Positions 30,247-41,211 of a stretch of DNA of 64,000 nt are shown here, piece by piece. Numbering within the stretch: the first letter of the stretch is position 1; each line of letters begins with the position of its first letter. The position numbers and the translations under genes were made by a program. The DNA comes from Sordariomycetes sp. S80-01Y (lineage: Eukaryota > Ascomycota > Sordariomycetes): assembly GCA_037042185.1 (NCBI GenBank), contig JAXQJY010000032.1, positions 186,001-250,000 on the forward strand, read 5' to 3'. The notes under the pieces are model-generated. The model did not search any database. It saw nothing but the letters and a program-made list of their open reading frames with translations, and was not told where the DNA came from.

Positions 30247-33200
30247 TTACTGCAAGTAAGATGTTTCGAGTAGCTGATGCGCTTCATACGCATCTGCAAG
30301 AGCCTGCTGCGAAGCCAGTCGATCAGGGTGAGTCTCCGCCAGTGTCTCGTTCTCAATAGCCACCACATGCTCCAGTAGCTTAATCGCCTCCTGTACCTGG
30401 CCGTTATCCTGGTAAGCGCCTGCCAGCTGGTGCTGCGAAGCCAGTCGACGAGGGTGAGTCTCCGCCAGTGTCTCTTTCCGTATAGCTATCACATGCTCTA
30501 GTAGCTTAATCGCCTCCTGTACCTGGCCGTTATCCCGGTAAGCGACTGCCAGCTGGTTCTGCGAAGCCAGTCGATCTGGGTGAGTCTCCTCCAGTGTCTC
30601 TTTCCGTATAGCCACCACATGCTCCAGTAGCTTAATCGCGTCCTGTACCTGGCCGTTATCCCGGTAAGCGCCTGCCAGCTGGTGCTGCGAAGCCAGTCGA
30701 CGAGGGTGAGTCTCCGCCAGTGTCTCGTTCTCAATAGCCACCACATGCTCCAGTAGCTTAATCGCGTCCTGTACCTGGCCGATATCCTGGTAAGCGCCTG
30801 CCAGCTCGTGCTGCGAAGTCAGTCGATCAGGGTGAGTCTCCGCCAGTGTCTCTTTCTTAATAGCCACCACATGCTCCAGTAGCTTAATCGCGTCCTGTAC
30901 CTGGCCGTTATCCCGGTAAGCGCCTGCCAGCTGGTGCTGCGAAGCCAGTCGATCTGGGTGAGTCTCCGCCAGTGTCTCTTTCTCAATAGCCACCACATAT
31001 TCCAGCACGTCCACCGTCTCCTTTATGCGTCCATCAACACTGAGACAGAGACCAACGTTATAACCAAGAGCCAGTACCGTCTCGTTTCCTCGCAGCCGTA
31101 AATCTTTAACCAGAGGCAGGACAAGTGGTAAAAGCTGTCGCCATCTCACTCTGTCTTCCCACTCCCCTGATGGAAATTCCCCATGAATATACTCAATTGC
31201 GTCATCTTCTGTCATCATTTCTTCGCCTGCCTCTTTTGACCACGACCGTAGCACAAGGTGTACCAAGCTGTGCATGTCTAGCGTCTCACCGTCCTCACGC
31301 CATTGAAGGAAGCCGTACTCGCAAAGAAGTCTTACTGAATCATCGAGATCAATTCCACAGCCAATTGAGGATAGCATGCTGATCGGAATAGCCTTCGAGT
31401 CGATCCACTGGACAAAAGATAGAATACGCACGGCGTCAGCATCCTTTTTGCGGATAGCTTCGAACGAAACGATCCATGTTGTCACTACAGCCCCTTGCGT
31501 ATCGCTGTGGAGCGTTTCGTCGCGTAGTTTCTCGCTCAGCAGCTTGATCATATGCTGGTCAGCAGATCGACACCGCTGCAGGTACCGAACAATGGGTGTT
31601 CCCGTCTTGTTCATGTACACCGCCGCCTGCGCCAACGTCAGAGGCAAGTATGTCAGCTTATTCAATAACTCCTTCGTGCTTTCCATGTCCTTCAACTGGC
31701 CCTTATCGAGCAGTGAAGTCTCCATGAACGAGTATGCCTCGTCAAACGACATAGACGGCACTTTCACCACGTCGCTCCCCGCCGCGTCCACGGCGACTGA
31801 ATAGAGTCGCGTCGTGATGAGAAGCCTCCCTCGTTGACTTCGCGGCAGGAAGCCGTTTAGTCCAGCCTCCTGTCCCGGCACGCCATATAGCATAGCTGAA
31901 TCGTCCAAGTTATCAACAACAATAAGCCAATGACCGGCAGCTTCCGATGCTAGGTACGTTCGGAGGGCTTCCTTGGGGTCGTCACCGTCACCGCAATCGA
32001 TGCCAAGCGTCTGCACGACGTCCGTTGCCGCTTTGTGGTAGGCACCGACGCTTTGTGCTGGCATCCAAAACACCGAGTGTCTTTCGGTCATGCCCTCAAC
32101 ATTCATACTGTAAACCCGGTACGCGAGCTCGAGCGCAATCTGCGTCTTGCCCATCCCGCCCAATCCTGCCAGGGCCGCTCGCTCCCTCTGTTCGGTGAAG
32201 AGCATCCGTTCCAGCTGGCCAAGCTGCTCCCGGCGCCCGGTGAAGTTTATATTGCGTGCGAATGGGATATGGCAGACTAGAAGTTTTCAGCAACTTTGCG
32301 TATTTTGTCAACTGACAATTGTAGACCTACCGCTTCCCGACCCACGTGGCCCGATCTGCGCCAGCACGGCCTTCGCATAAGCTGCGGCCATCGCCGCCGC
32401 ATACGGCTGCCACTCTTTGTTCTTGTGCTCGTCGCCGTAGTCGCAAACCCCGCGAATCACGCCGACGGGGATCCGATTCATCGTCCCCGCGGCCTCCATT
32501 TCGAGGCCGATCAGGCCGTAACGATCCCTGAGACTGTCACGCTTCGTCGCGTTCTTCAGGAGCTTATCCCCAGACCCGATCGGCCCATACCAGATGCGCG
32601 TGCGTCGTTCGTCCGGTCGACGCTGCCTCTCTTGAATCGAAGCTACCCCCAAGTCGCCCTTCGCGTACAGGCGATCAGCATCTTGCCCGGGATCGGCAAA
32701 GGTGCCACCGTTGTGAGTGCTGTCTTTGATCTCGCCGTAGTACGGGAGCATCAAATTCACATCATCTGGCGCTTCAAGCTTAATCTTGCCAATCGCTGCC
32801 CTCACGACTGTCTCTGTCATCGCCAGAACATGACCGCCCCTGAGCGGCTGGAAGCCATCTGAGGCCGTCTCCTTACCCAAGTCGTAGGCGATCAGCCCGG
32901 CGCTCTCCCCCTCAGGTAGCGCCACCAGCACGTCGCCCAGTCGAATGTCGCGCACGGATGGCCCCGTCAACCTCGGCAGCCCCGCTGCGACCCCGACCAG
33001 CAGCCCGAACCAGAAATTCGGGAAGAACCTCTTGACTTGTGCTGCCAGCGCCGCTGCTGAGCCCGTCCCGTACTCCTGGCCCGGCGGCAGCGTGGCGATG
33101 ACGACGTTGTGCCCGCACATCTCGCCGGCGTGGAAGACGTAATCATCCCCACGCTGCATGGGGAAGCTCCCGCGGTGCTTGCGATCGAGCAAGCAGAAGG

Positions 33201-33264
33201 CCGCGCGGGCCTCGATCTCGAGCGGCGCGATCCATACAATCGTGTAGCGAAGAGGGTCCAGCAT
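30247..33264 (-). CDS. NLR-type protein: nucleoside phosphorylase-like domain, NB-ARC, TPR repeats
   Basis: Two exons, 33264-32331 and 32276-30247, give 987 residues from the ATG at 33264. The 54 bp intron (donor GTAGGT, acceptor TTCTAG) joins the phosphorylase domain to CHIPFARNINFTGRREQL. Residues 1-310 resemble the PNP_UDP family (IVWIAPLEIEARAAF, GVAAGLPRL, LIGLEMEAAGTMNRIP, VIRGVCDYGD). The P-loop is GLGGMGKTQ at about 347, with a Walker-B-like WLIVVDNLDD. The C-terminal part from about 730 holds six 42-residue TPR/kinesin-light-chain units. Fungal NLRs of this layout sense non-self and trigger heterokaryon incompatibility or cell death; here that role is inference. Units 2-6 are almost identical, as in fungal NLRs under rapid repeat turnover. 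Confidence 0.88.
30315..31015 (-). repeat. Tandem 126 bp TPR-coding repeats inside the NLR gene
   Basis: Five near-identical 126 bp units plus one diverged unit at the 5' side. Each encodes GQVQ(D/E)AIKLLEHVVAI followed by ETHP(D/R)RLASQ. Variation clusters at a few positions (KKE/ENE/RKE, PDR/PRR, QHQ/QHE/QNQ, YRD/YQD). Confidence 0.92.
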
Positions 33265-33819
33265 AGCGGGAATGATTGTCACCAAGTGGGTATGGGGTTT
33301 GGGCGGGCACGGCGGGTAAGGGACGCGCCGTGCCCGTATTCAACGTCAGGTGGCCGCCAGATAGGCCACTAGTCACGTGAACTACCATTGGAAGCAGGTC
33401 TAGCTGGACGGCCGGTCTCTAACATTGTCTGGAAATGTTCACTTTACAATCATCAGGATCCAGTCGCTGTTAGGTCCACTACTTGCAACGGGGACTGCTT
33501 GCTCATCAAGGCGATATGAAGGAGATGGCCGCGGAAAATGCTGGCAGCCAGCCGCTGGACTAGGTCCATTTTCAACCACATCCTTCTCAGATCCGTCATT
33601 CGAGAAAGTTCCGTTCGGTCAGCCAGGGTTCCTTCGCGTGGCTGAGTCTAACATTGAATTTTACAGGTCTGGAATCAATACTAGGTTCAAGCATATTGTA
33701 GACGTGATCAGAGTTGCTTCAGTGCATGGTTGACCGCATCTCAAGTGAACATGCCGCAAATCAGAGCGAAGATTAAATGAAAAAGGCCCAATAGACATTA
33801 GATTGAAATGGTCGGGGTT
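33265..33819. other. Intergenic between NLR and P450
   Basis: About 555 bp, no gene seen; contains the NLR promoter and the P450 3' UTR. Confidence 0.6.
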
Positions 33820-35699
33820 CTAGGCAGCGTTTTCACGTCGTGTGATCCGTACAGGAAAGTCTTCAATAAGCCAAATTCCCTATCGCCGGCGTCAGTCTCT
33901 GATAGCAAGATGTAGGAGGTTGGAGGGTGAAAGATGGACTCACAGCGTTCTGGATATGCACAGGGTTTTCAGGGCGAGCACCGGCAAATTCAAATCGTCT
34001 CAAGAGCTGGTAGCGCGGACGTGTGAGCAACATTCATAGCGGTGGTTTCGGCCGAGAAGAGGGCCATGCTTACCTCGACGAAGATCTTGTTCAATTCCAT
34101 GAGCGCCACCGGCTTGCCGAGACATCCCCACTTGCCCACCGAGAAAACGAGGTCCAAGACGCTGGACATGTTTGCGGCCTGAGCCGGGTCCGCATCAATC
34201 CACCGCTCTGGCAAGAAGAGGGCAGCGTCGTCCCCAAACGTCTTCTTGGAATGGTAGACGCCGAATGGCGAAGTGCCGATCTGGGTCCCTCCTGGGATGA
34301 ACTTGCCATCGATCACATCGCCTTCCGGGGGCACGGTCTTGAAGAGTGGCCCTGCGGCTGGTGCCTTCATTCGGAGTCCCTCCTTGATGGTGGCTTGGAG
34401 ATACGGTAGCTGCCGTGCCTCGGAGTCGGTGATGGGAGTGGAAATCCTGCCGTCCTGGATTCCTTGATCGATCTCGGCCTGCAGCTTTCTGTAGGCTGTA
34501 GGGTTGCTGAGGAGGTGTAGCATTGTGAGGCGGATGGTGGTAGCTGTTGTATCGCTTCCGGCAACGACATTTAGCAGAGATTCGCTGGAAGCCTCTTCTT
34601 GAGTAAGGCCATGACGGATGAAGGACCCCAGCATGTCGGGCCGGGATGAGGCGTGTGGCTCGAATCGCTCCGCAACCTTCCTTTTGGCCACCCTTTCACT
34701 CGCCGTCAGCACGAGATTTTCAGCCAATGCTACCTTTCAACTTACCCAATGAAGGCACCAAAACCGAGTTTGTCGCTTTCCTTTGGCAGCATGCCTCTCA
34801 TGAGAGGCGAATGCACGAGGGCCACCAGAGCAGGTATATTTGCCATGAGCACGGCGACGGGGAAGAAAGATCGCGTAATCTTGATAAAGTCGAAAACATC
34901 TTCGTCCTGGTCCATGTAGCCGAACGCTTCTCCAAAGGCCAGGTCGCTGATGACATCTAAAGTGAAGTACTGGATCTTGCGGGCAAAGTCGACGGGGCGG
35001 TAGTCTTGCGTCGTCGAGGTGTACTTGGTTTCTATGAGACGGACCAAGCGTGCGATGTGCTCATCCACTGTGTTTTCCATCGACTCATTCTCCTTGCCCG
35101 AGTACTGTATGTAATAAATCAGCGACCGTTCACTGTGACATTTGAAATCTCAGTCGGGTGTGGGGATCTTACGCCCGCGGCCATTTTGTTGCGCAGCTTC
35201 ATGTGAGCGTCATCATCACGCTGCGAAAAGAGGTTGTCCTTGCCAGCTTCGAATCGGAGCGCATTGTACCCTGCGACATAGTAATTAGATGGGCGGATGG
35301 GAGACTACTTGATGTTGGACGGCCACTCACACGGTCCTCTTGTATAAGTTGAGCGAACGGCCATCATGCGCCGCAGCACCTCGGGATCGTCGGTTGCCAG
35401 CTCATTGGGACCAACGCGCACCAGCGAGCCTGATTGCGAATGTGCTCAGTAACCATTTTCGCATGCAACTGTGAATATTGAGAAGCTGGCTCACCATATT
35501 TTTCATTTGCCTCCTGGATGGCGTAGGGCTGTCGTCCCTCGAGTGAGTGGCGCACGAGCCAGTGCTTGGAGAAGGCAGCCCAAAACGGCCCGGGAACGTG
35601 GGACAGTCGGTACCAGCTACGCAGCCTGTCGGCGAGGAACACAGCTATGGCAAAGGTGAAGAGTGCCACGACGGGCGTAGCGCCCTCGAGTAGAGTCAT
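33820..35699 (-). CDS. Cytochrome P450 monooxygenase
   Basis: Seven exons: 35699-35495, 35429-35331, 35270-35173, 35104-34746, 34692-34074, 34006-33944 and 33879-33820, giving 500 residues. All introns are 53-68 bp with GT-AG ends and keep frame. An N-terminal membrane anchor (VVALFTFAIAVFLADRL) precedes HVPGPF. Key motifs: I-helix VVAGSDTTATT, K-helix KEGLR (ExxR), and the haem loop FSVGKWGCLG with the ligand cysteine. Junctions rebuild YTRGPWYNALRFE, MAAGYSGKENES and the tail NAGIWLIEDFPVRITRRE. It would be an ER-bound monooxygenase. It lies divergent from a LaeA-like methyltransferase, so the two may work together. Substrate unknown; separated from the NRPS cluster by the NLR. Confidence 0.9.
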
Positions 35700-36300
35700 G
35701 TCTCTGGATGCGCGACGCGACGAAGCCAGTGCGCGGCGGTGAGACGTGCCCTGTCCGTTTCCAGTTAGACACAAGCAAAGGACCAAACCGTGGGGGAAGT
35801 TGGGAAGAGGAGAACCAACGGCAGCAGCAGCAGCAACAGCGACAGCAGCACGAGGTTCAAGCGGATTCCGCAAAATCAATCCAGCTTCTCCCCAATATCC
35901 CTGCGTCTCCACGCGACTGTGCGCTGCCAATGGGACGCAGACGGGGACTCGGAGCGCGTGGCTTTTGGCCCCGCCAGACCACAAGCGTCGCGGGACGGCT
36001 GGAGGACGGGCCGCCCCTTGATAATTACGTAAGGAGTCCTTGGACGCTCTTTGGCTCTTTGGCTCTTGGGCTCCTTGGCTCATTGTGTGGACGTGCGTGC
36101 GTGCGGACTTCGCACCTCAAATTGCGCACGGGCACCTCTCGTCGGCCTGTGGGCGTAATTTCCTTAATGCCACCGGCGCCCCGCTTCTCCTTCATGATCT
36201 GACGTGACCAGTCAGTATCGCAACTCTCTCGAGGCCCATCGCAACGGCGACTTGGATCGACTCAACCAACTGCCTCCCCGTGACTGACTCGTCACGCGAA
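35700..36300. promoter_or_regulatory. Divergent promoter of P450 and LaeA-like gene, with CAG-type repeat
   Basis: 600 bp between divergent starts. A degenerate CAG/CAA microsatellite lies at about 35821-35852. An open minus frame extends upstream of the P450 ATG but reads low complexity, so the ATG at 35699, just before the membrane anchor, is preferred. Confidence 0.5.
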
Positions 36301-37947
36301 ATGCCACCCCAGAACTTAACTCACGAGCAGGGGGCGGCAGGGCAAGCGCACGATGCTGCTGATGCGGCCCCTGCCTCAGCCTCTGCCGTTGGCCACACCG
36401 TCCAAGCACAGGCCGCCATTGTTCGTCCACGACATCTGCATGACGCGCTGCATCAGGATCAGCATAGCTGACCTTTATATCACAGGCCGCTGACAGCGAT
36501 ACTGACTCAGCTCTAGGCCAGGTAGATCCCCTCTCAGCCTGGTACCAGTACGGCATGCGCCGAGGTTACCGTGACCATGCATTGAGTTTGACAGGGTTGC
36601 TGATTGGCATGGGCCTGACAGGAACTCGAATCCTCTGTCGCTTCAATATCATCCAGCATTCTGGAGTACCAGCTAGAAAATGGGCGCAGTTACCACGGCC
36701 TCAGTCGCGGAAGTGAGTTCAACGTTCCCGGCCCCTCCGCAAAGAATGCGAAGCTGATCAACGTAGAATATGTCCTGCCCAACGACGAAGTGAGCTTGAC
36801 GCGGACATGGTCGATTGGATCTTTGCTGACCAAGAGTGTGTCTCGTTCAGACAGAAAACGAGAGACTAGGTAGGTACTCGATGAGAGTTAGGCCCTGCGA
36901 AGTCTTTGTCTAATACTGCGTCCTAGATCTTCAACATGAGCTGTACATCCGCACCTCGGGCGGAGCTTTGGCTCTCTGTCCAAAGAGCAAAGGCGCCAAA
37001 CATGTCCTGGACATGGGAACCGGGACCGGCTTATGGGCCATAGACTACGGTGAGTTTCTCTTGTCTCTCGTCACGCTTAGCATCGCAGGCTAATCGCGAA
37101 TTAATAGCGGACGCCAACCCACAAGCACAGGTTTGCGAGCTCAATTCGGTCGACCCCGTTCTTGTACTGACTTTTTTAGGTGATTGGTGTGGATTTAAGT
37201 CCAATACAACCGGACTTGTACGTTGCATCTACCTTTTCCGTTTCTGCTTGCCCACTATGATGAAATGTGACTGACGTTCACAGTGTACCTCCCAATCTGA
37301 AATTTGAGGTGGACGACCTCGAGAAGGAATGGACCTGGTCGCATAAATTTGATTTCATCTTTGCCCGCATGATGCTGGGTTGCTTTGAGGATCTTCCCGG
37401 CATGATCAAGGTGGCCTTCGACAACCTCGAGCCCGGCGGCTATCTCGAGCTGCAAGACATGGCCCTCCCGGCCCGTTCCGACGACGGCACGCTGCGAGAT
37501 GACAGCTACCTCGCTCGATGGTGCAAGGCTTGCCTGGATGCGGGCGAAAACCTCGGTCGCCCGGTGTTCCCGGTCACGGAATACGTCAAATACCTCGCAG
37601 ATGCCGGGTTTGAAGACGTCGTCGAGGTGCAGAAGAAGTGGCCCACCAATACCTGGCCATTGAAGCGCGAGTTCAAGGAGCTGGGTGCCTGGGCATATGC
37701 CAACATCGCCGGGGGTCTCGAGGGCTTGTCGCTTGCCCACTTTACCCGCGGCCTCGGCTGGACACCCGAGGAGACTCACGTATTCTGTGCACACACTAGG
37801 AGGGACTTGAGGGATCCCAAGATCCACGCTTACTGGCCTATGTGAGTACTTGCGCTCTGTTCAAAACGATACTGCTGGCTCGGATCGTTACTAATGGTCC
37901 TCGAAAACAGTTACATGGTCTATGGACGAAAACCGTTGAAGGCTTAG
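36301..37947 (+). CDS. LaeA-like SAM-dependent methyltransferase, ten exons
   Basis: Exons: 36301-36420, 36486-36521, 36622-36712, 36767-36789, 36851-36869, 36927-37049, 37108-37130, 37180-37217, 37284-37841 and 37911-37947, giving 355 residues. The joins rebuild the family pattern: DSDTDSALGQ, SSILEYQLENGRSYHG, GKYVLPNDE, TENERLDLQHEL, the SAM motif VLDMGTGTGLWAIDYAD, GVDLSPIQPDFVPPNLKFE, LEPGGYLELQD, and a tail HAYWPIYMVYGRKP. Exon 5 is only 19 nt; exon 4 and exon 7 are 23 nt. Relatives include LaeA-type regulators and small-molecule methyltransferases; sequence alone does not separate these. It faces a P450 across a shared promoter. First intron donor (GTTCGT) is the weakest call. Confidence 0.85.
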
Positions 37948-40900
37948 GAGTAGCGATTGTATTTCGATAGGGAGTCTCGGGTTAGGCGCCTAGATCGCAT
38001 TTTGGCCAGGCGTTGGACTAGGTGCTGGGATGATGACCCTTTATTTACTCTCGTTGCCGGCGCTCTGCTCGCTAAGATACGACAAGGAACAAATGCATCA
38101 TATATATATTACCTTGATTTCAGCGTTCAATAAATATGACCTAGATTGATATTTCAACACGTCATTCGAATCAATGGAGGAATCACGGCAGGCGCCATTC
38201 ATCGGTGGTAAGGCACTGGATCAGGACCCTGTCATGGAGCTATTTGTGTTATGCACCGTTCTTGGACGCTGTTTTCTGCATGCTTTCTGCTGTCTCGGCT
38301 GGCATGGTCACGGAGGTCGGATCCGCGAGGAAAACTAAGGTTCATGTTGTCGGTGACTAGTATGTGGGTTAAGGTCTGGTACGGCGTCGATGAGCCCGTT
38401 TGCAGCCAGTATCAAGGCGCAGTATATCTGCAATCTTTCGCGACTGGAGTCCGCGATATCCTTGTTTGCATTTGTCTTTGCTTGGTGACGCATACGAGCG
38501 TTTGGTCACCCAATGTTTTGAACCGCAGGCGACGTCGTCTAGCGCCCATTGCTCTCCTCCCATGGTTCTAAATCAGCGCCATATCGCTCTTCAGGGGAGA
38601 CAATTTGATGACGTCGTAGTCATTTAAAGGAATGTCGCAATTTTTTCTGTGCCAGAGATTAACTAAACACGCCCCATGAGGTATTGAGCCTTACACTATG
38701 TTTCTGAAAGACATTTTGAGGACAACGTCATGAATGTTGTTCACAACGAATCTTTGCGGCTTTGCGGTGGATCTAAACTTGGCAACATTAACCGGAAGCC
38801 AGAGTGAGGCGGTCATTGTTTAACCTCCTATTCAAGTTTCGGTCCCTTGGTTTGGGATTGTCTAAGTAGACTTTAAGCTGGCATCGGGGTACGATCACTT
38901 TGCCATCCGTGCGGATGACCGATGAGCTGATTTGACGGTGAAAGAGCTACTGGCGAAGCGAACACGCGTAATATCGTCCTCTCGTCTTTTCCCACGATCT
39001 CGGCGACGTTGGGATGTGGGTAGTACTGATTTTAGATCAGCTGGGAGTATTTGAAATGGTGATCATATAGCTCGCATCCTGGCAAGACCGTCTCTAGCTA
39101 TCAAAAGCACTCCTGGAGGTCGGTCAGAGCGTGCAGTCCATAGCCAAGGCCAGACGGCATAGAAGATGACTTGCTGTCTCCTACTGTGACCGATATTGAC
39201 AGGGTGTAACATACCACTCTGACAATCGACTCTAGATAGCTTGATGCTCGTACCCATGTTGACCGCTTTGCTTCCAACAGCTAACCCGGTATTGCTGCTA
39301 CAATTCCCATGGTAGGGCCAGCCTTCGTGATAGTGGGACTCGGACCGAAGACCAATCTGTCTTGCGCACGCGGAGCACCTGAAGACGGGTCGCGTGCGAA
39401 ACCGACAAGGAATCAAGCCATCCTCCGTCAGCATGATTAGCGATTGCCCAACCGGGCTCGGTGAACCTCGGTACAAAGTCAAATCATGGTTTCCAAATCC
39501 CATGAGCAGTCTGCACTTGTTTATTCGCAAGCGCTTCCACCGAGCATACCGCGCCAGTGGTCCATCGTTGATTAAAGCTATGTGGGGAGTGTGTCGCCTC
39601 GCTGTCATGCGGGAGACCCCTGCCCCATAGGTCCGAGCCCCCCTCCCACTCCTGCCAGGGTCCAAGTCCGAATCAAGCTCCGCATCATGCAGGGGACTAG
39701 ATCTTGACTACTTATCTGCTACGGTGGTAGTTCAGGCTAATATGAGCTATAATATGGCTACTTTGTCCAAGGCTTCAGACGATCTCACCACGAAATGGCT
39801 GACAGAGACGAACAAAGAGTCGACTGCCCTTCAGTTGCTCAGTCATAGTTGCGTACAGTAATGCTTCCTCGCGGTACCGGGCAAAATCGAAATATCCATC
39901 CCACGTGCACCTCGCCAAGTCGAGGTTCCCTGTACCCTGCTCACTTGGCCATTTGCGCTACAAGGTAGTGATCATTTGTCTCGGCATGCATGTTGATTTA
40001 CCAGCATATCACAGCCCTGCAACCCTCAAGTCCCAGCTGGACCAACGTTGCCAGCAGCTTCTCAGACCTCGAATGGCGCGTTGAGCCGGTGTTGGTGCGG
40101 AAGGGTCCGGCGGAGAGGGATGTAAGTCCAATTGCTGCAGCGGCACGAGGACTCTATCTTGCGGATATGGGCCCTTGGCAATCTGAAAGACCGGTTTTGA
40201 GTCGTTAATAAAGCACTGACAAAGCGCGAACAGATAGCATTCCGTCTTATCACAGGATCTCAAGCCGTGGTTCGTGCAAAGACCCCTCAGGAAACTCGGA
40301 CTTCTTGTGGAAACGCCGAGGCCCGTCATCATAGCTACCCTGGAAGGCGTTGTTGTCCAGTCACCACAGCATCAACCCGAATTAGACTGCATGTTCATAG
40401 AAGGAGAAACCTCGGTTAGCGTTGAACCTGCGAGCTTCCGCACAAAGATAAGCCATACAGTATCTTTGGGTGAAGATCCCGGCGTAAAGATAAATGACTG
40501 CATACGCTCGGGTTTTGTACATTATAAAGAACCGGAAAGATCTTACTACTCGAGGCGAAGGTCTATGAGTTTTAGTTGCAATCATCTAGAGCTGCGCCAA
40601 GCGTACTGGCGGGTGAAGCTTGCCGTCGCCCTTGGCAGCGGTCGTTGCACTTAAACACGTGCATGGAAGGATCGCCTTGGCCAGCTGCTCTAGTCCGCCA
40701 AGCTGACGCATGGCGATGAATATTGGTTTACTTCGGGCAGTTACCTATATAGGCGACGTGAATAAGGTACGACAGACATGCTGAGGACCCGAGCTATGTA
40801 CAGTCTGAAGAAGCCATTTACTGGTATTTTGACAAGAAAACGAACGTAAAAGGAGCTTCAATAAGATCTAGTAGAGCGAGTCATTCTGTGCATAGTTCTC

Positions 40901-41211
40901 GGTCCGCTAAGGAAAAAACAAGCTGTCTTGAGAGGCAGTTGAGAAGGCAATTGAGATATCGACATGAGTTCGGAATGAGATAGCAGAGATATCAAAATCA
41001 CCCTGCAGCACGGGGGTCGATCCTCAGGCTATTCGATCCTCAGGCTATTCTGGACTCCCAAATGACTTCTTGGCAACTTTGTGGTATTTCCCTGTTTTCT
41101 AAAGGTATAAGACCACGTTCATATCCAAAAACCTTTCCATCCCACGTCTCTACTTCGCTATCACAATCAGCCCTAAACCAAAGAGCCCTATACAACAGGG
41201 CTACTCAGACA
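37948..41211. other. Large gene-poor stretch
   Basis: About 3.3 kb without a supported gene. A 200-codon minus frame at 39063-39665 has no recognisable domain. A 15-16 bp direct duplication (ATTCGATCCTCAGGCT type) lies near 41020-41050 ahead of the next gene. No tRNA was recognised. Confidence 0.5.

Noticed and set aside
849-37947. Treating P450 and LaeA-like genes as part of the NRPS cluster
   Set aside because: A 2 kb gene-poor stretch, a Cys-rich surface protein and an NLR separate them, and gene structure differs; possible but not supported by sequence.
39063-39665. 200-codon minus-strand frame in the 38-41 kb gap
   Set aside because: No recognisable motif, no introns or neighbours to support it; overlapped by frames on the other strand.
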